Source of the DNA: Tubiluchus corallicola
Lineage: Eukaryota > Priapulida > Priapulimorpha > Priapulimorphida > Tubiluchidae
DNA: 64,000 nucleotides
Assembly: GCA_030141605.1 (NCBI GenBank)
Contig: JAQGDQ010000118.1
Coordinates: forward strand, 268,501 to 332,500
Direction of reading: 5' to 3'
Made by a program: the position numbers and the translations under genes. The notes below the pieces were generated by a model. The model was not told where the DNA came from. It worked only from the letters and a program-made list of their open reading frames with translations, and made no database searches. This document shows positions 12,951 through 64,000 of this stretch, piece after piece (the first letter of the stretch is position 1; each line of letters opens with the position of its first letter).

Positions 12951-13519
12951 TTAAGAACACCATTCAACGCTACCATTAATACTTGCATTACGGATATGTT
13001 TTTTAATCAGAAACCGTTTATTTTTCCTTTTTGTTAATTTATGACGGTTTGCGGCAAATATATAATGATGTAATGATGTAGTAGTCTGTGCGTCAAACTT
13101 ATATAATATGCATATAAAAAGCTCAGTATTTGTTACTTTCTTAATCGTCTTTTGCTTCTTTTACTAAATAAAATCGAAAAAAGTAAAAGTAAATCGAAGT
13201 AAAAAACTACAGTACAATTCAAAACATTATTTTTGTTTCGCTAATATTTATTTTATTAAAGACCGCTGAATTGCCGTCACTATCGCATTTTAAGATGAAG
13301 TTAAGTCTTTAAGCACCAAATGAAATTAGAAACTTTTAATATAAGTTTTGAAATTCAAGAAAAAAGAATGTGATTAAAAGTGAAGTCTCCATAATATTGC
13401 ATTGATCTTTTTTACACCCTTTATAGCTGCAAATTCGCATCAGTTGCTTCATTTTCGATTTTTCTCCTTTGCCGTCACTTTTACACCGCGAAAATTTGTC
13501 TTATTGTTTCTTTTAGCTT

Positions 13520-13715
13520 CTACAACTTTGGTTTTTTGCCTCTTTGGGCTTCATGCAACCTTGGCATGTTGTTTCTGTTGGTTTCATATAACCTTGGCCT
13601 GTTGGCTTCCTGCAAAATTGACCTATTGCCTACTGTTAGCTTCATGGAATCTTGGCCTATTAGTTTCTGTTGGCTTCATGCAACTTTGAACTTTTGGTTT
13701 CTGTTAGTTTTAAAA
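13520..13715. repeat. 33-34-bp degenerate minisatellite
   Basis: Five or so diverged units of the pattern CCTTGGCCTGTT..TTCTGTT, then GGCTTCATGCAA, are head to tail with a period near 33-34 bp; one unit is shortened. Open frames across it (Leu/Phe/Cys/Ala-rich) come from the repeat and are not taken as genes. Confidence 0.75.
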
Positions 13716-15276
13716 TTCGATATTTCAAACTTCATGGAGCACAGGAACTTTATTTATTATTTTACATTCTTGTTTTATGTTTTTTTATTTTAAAAGTTGC
13801 AACATTTAAAATTTCACTTTACATTCAGTCTGACTTGCTTAAAGTAAAAAAATTACCAAAATAAACAGCATAAAAATGCGACAAATCAGCGATTGCTGTT
13901 GACATCAAATTATAACATTAAATCATTTATTTTCATCCATATAATGTAGAAGTAATTTCTTCTTCGTCTGTTATTATAATGACAGTTTGACAATAAGTAT
14001 AATACACGTACAAACAAGTAAACAATAAATAATAACGCACGCTAGCTGTATTTTACATACGCATTATAATTATAACACACACGAATGGAAATTTATTTTA
14101 CGCAAGTACTGACATTGCACATATATGTTCTAGTATGCAGGCAACTAGACAATAAGACATCCTTTTTGAACTAATGATAAGAAGCAGATTAATTTATAAC
14201 ACAAGGTGAGTACAGACAGAACTTTAACAATCATTTTTTTATAATTTGTCAAGTGAGCCAAAGCTATTGGTAGAAGTTGATATAATGGACAGCGGGACAG
14301 GAGAGGTTTAATCCAATGAGTACATGGTAAAAATGTGGGTATAATAGAAAAATGTAGCTTTACCATCTGCTACTAAGTTAAATAGTGCCATATAATCTGA
14401 AAAATTGTCAGAAGAACTTAATGCAAGACCAACGGATAAGGTTAGGTTACGCTATGTACCACAAAGACTTCAAAAATAATTCTAAGCTGCAAAAGGATGT
14501 ACAGAAATGAAAAAATATTGTTGCGCTGCATTAAGAAAATGCACCAGAGGCCCCTAATATTTCCACAATTTTAACAACCAGCTGAATTTTGAACAAAATT
14601 TCAATTAAATGCATATGAAAAGCATATGGAAATGCATATATGAAATGCATTTGGCTTTATCACTTAATATCTTGCAGATAATCAAATGCAGTTTGAATTT
14701 TATTTTTTTCTACTCGACCGTACCATATAATTAGTTGAGATCTGTTTAATTACAATTTGTCAACATCTATGCTGAGGTATAAATTTAAGTTGTAAAACTA
14801 TATCAATCTCTTTGCATACTGGATTAACTCAAAATTATTTATATTAATTTCTTGCAAAGCAACATATTATAATTACTATTTTTATACATTAACCTTTTAA
14901 TAATTACAACTTATATTAATTGATATTTAATAGTATTATATATACATAACAATAACTAACATCCACACACATTAAATTATAGGTGACAGCAAACTTTTAT
15001 ACACACATTATTATATTTAAAGCATCTTTACTACTGGCATTAAATTTTACACTGCTGTTTTGATAAGAATAGTAAGATAATCTGGAACTTGTCTATAGTA
15101 CAGTAGCAAAGAGCCAGTAACAAATGATTGTTAACGCAATATCTTTGGTACATCATTTACTACCTACACAAAGTAAATAATAATTGTTATTTACACTGAG
15201 TTATTTACAAATCATAAGTCGTCGTTCATTGTAGGCCTAATACATTAGCTCAACACCGGTAACATGTACTTAAATT

Positions 15277-15779
15277 TTTATTAACTTTTTGCAGAAATGT
15301 ACCTGTTACTTTGCAACAATTATTATTTTTGTCACAGTTCTGTTTTAAATAAACTCTCAAAATTAACAACAGACAAAAATGACAAAAGAATGTTCAACAG
15401 CAATAATTACTGATCGTGATCTACCATGAATGTTCTTTCTACTGTACCACAGTGTACGGCAGGCACACAAATATTTCTACAAAGTTAGAGATAGGTACAT
15501 TATGTAAGTGGACACTAATTTACTCATATTGTGTAACGGACAATCCTAAAGTTTTGAAGTGCCTAGTTGGTTGAGAAAAAACGAGCGTTACAAAGTTTGC
15601 ACAACTGTAGTATCACTACAAAGTATTTCAATATCTTTAAGCTTGTAGAGTAATACTTTTTTGTTAAATGAGTACTGCCATTACGGAGTATTTGAACATC
15701 TTTAAACATGTAGAGTAATGATGAATACATCAGACTAGAGTGCTTGATCACATTAGGATTTTGGTAATCTCAATAATGA
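15277..15779 (-). other. Probable Tbx2/3 3' UTR with candidate poly(A) signal
   Basis: The region runs from the stop codon to the first clear AATAAA on the minus strand (15282-15277), about 500 nt. It contains a 38-bp imperfect direct repeat (15617-15654 and 15682-15719). The true 3' end could be further left, because other AATAAA/ATTAAA matches occur before 13.9 kb. Confidence 0.5.
15617..15719 (-). repeat. 38-bp direct repeat in the Tbx2/3 3' UTR
   Basis: The segments 15617-15654 and 15682-15719 align without gaps: TAC..AGTATTT.AA.ATCTTTA, then A.C.TGTAGAGTAAT, with about seven mismatches, 65 bp apart. The spacer also contains GAGTACTGCCAT. In the mRNA (minus strand) each copy would begin ATTACTCTACA. 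Confidence 0.8.

Positions 15780-64000
<48,221 letters not shown>

Larger units (their letters stand above)
10931..15276. other. Intergenic region between Tbx2/3 and the AUTS2-like gene
   Basis: The region holds a GT-rich tract, a 33-bp minisatellite and one non-LTR retrotransposon relic, listed separately. The remainder is AT-rich and no gene is recognised. Its right part (13.9-15.3 kb) may include a longer Tbx2/3 3' UTR. Confidence 0.5.

Overview
This is invertebrate metazoan nuclear DNA. It is AT-rich and full of microsatellites and decayed transposons, with conserved exons separated by long GT-AG introns. Two animal developmental-regulator genes can be recognised. Interstitial (TTAGGG)n-like stretches are weak evidence against an insect. 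I cannot fix the phylum; a marine invertebrate (lophotrochozoan or invertebrate deuterostome) is a guess only.

Main gene: most of the window (about 15.3-64.0 kb, minus strand) is one Tbx2/3-class T-box transcription factor gene. I reconstructed seven coding blocks with consistent splice phases: 63633-63973 (frame still open to the right edge), 40850-40985, 40337-40468, 32331-32477, 22917-22993, 20636-20787 and 15780-16717. Joined in silico they are 1923 nt in a single frame, about 640 residues from the conserved MAY start plus a stop. The product has an N-terminal eh1-like repressor motif, a complete T-box and a Ser/Pro/His-rich C-terminus. Intron 1 is about 22.6 kb.

Second gene: at 10413-10706 on the minus strand lies the first coding exon of an AUTS2/fibrosin-like (Drosophila tay-related) gene, recognised by the EEDIIDGFA..SF motif. 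It ends in a splice donor and the rest lies to the left, probably outside the window. Positions 1-10412 therefore read as its intron 1. The region 10.9-15.3 kb is intergenic. Both genes are on the same strand and both are chromatin/transcription regulators of development.

Mobile DNA: there is a 718-bp hAT deletion derivative with a perfect 8-bp target duplication (6929-7646). A hAT transposase C-terminus relic lies at 21379-21561. A related pair of blocks sits at 22.1 and 25.3 kb. Two diverged copies of one non-LTR retrotransposon 3' end lie at 12.4 and 53.4 kb. Other non-LTR 3' ends with pentanucleotide tails lie at 3.2-3.8, 36.2-36.7 and 57.2-57.6 kb.

Other structure: a long inverted repeat (29859-30190 against 31906-32235) encloses minisatellites and a CRE/T-box/E-box cluster, next to T-box exon 4. 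Minisatellites lie at 11.4, 13.5, 29.8 and 30.4 kb. The 3' UTR carries a repeated 38-mer. The palindrome TAGGCCTA is strikingly enriched. No rRNA, tRNA or CRISPR array was seen.
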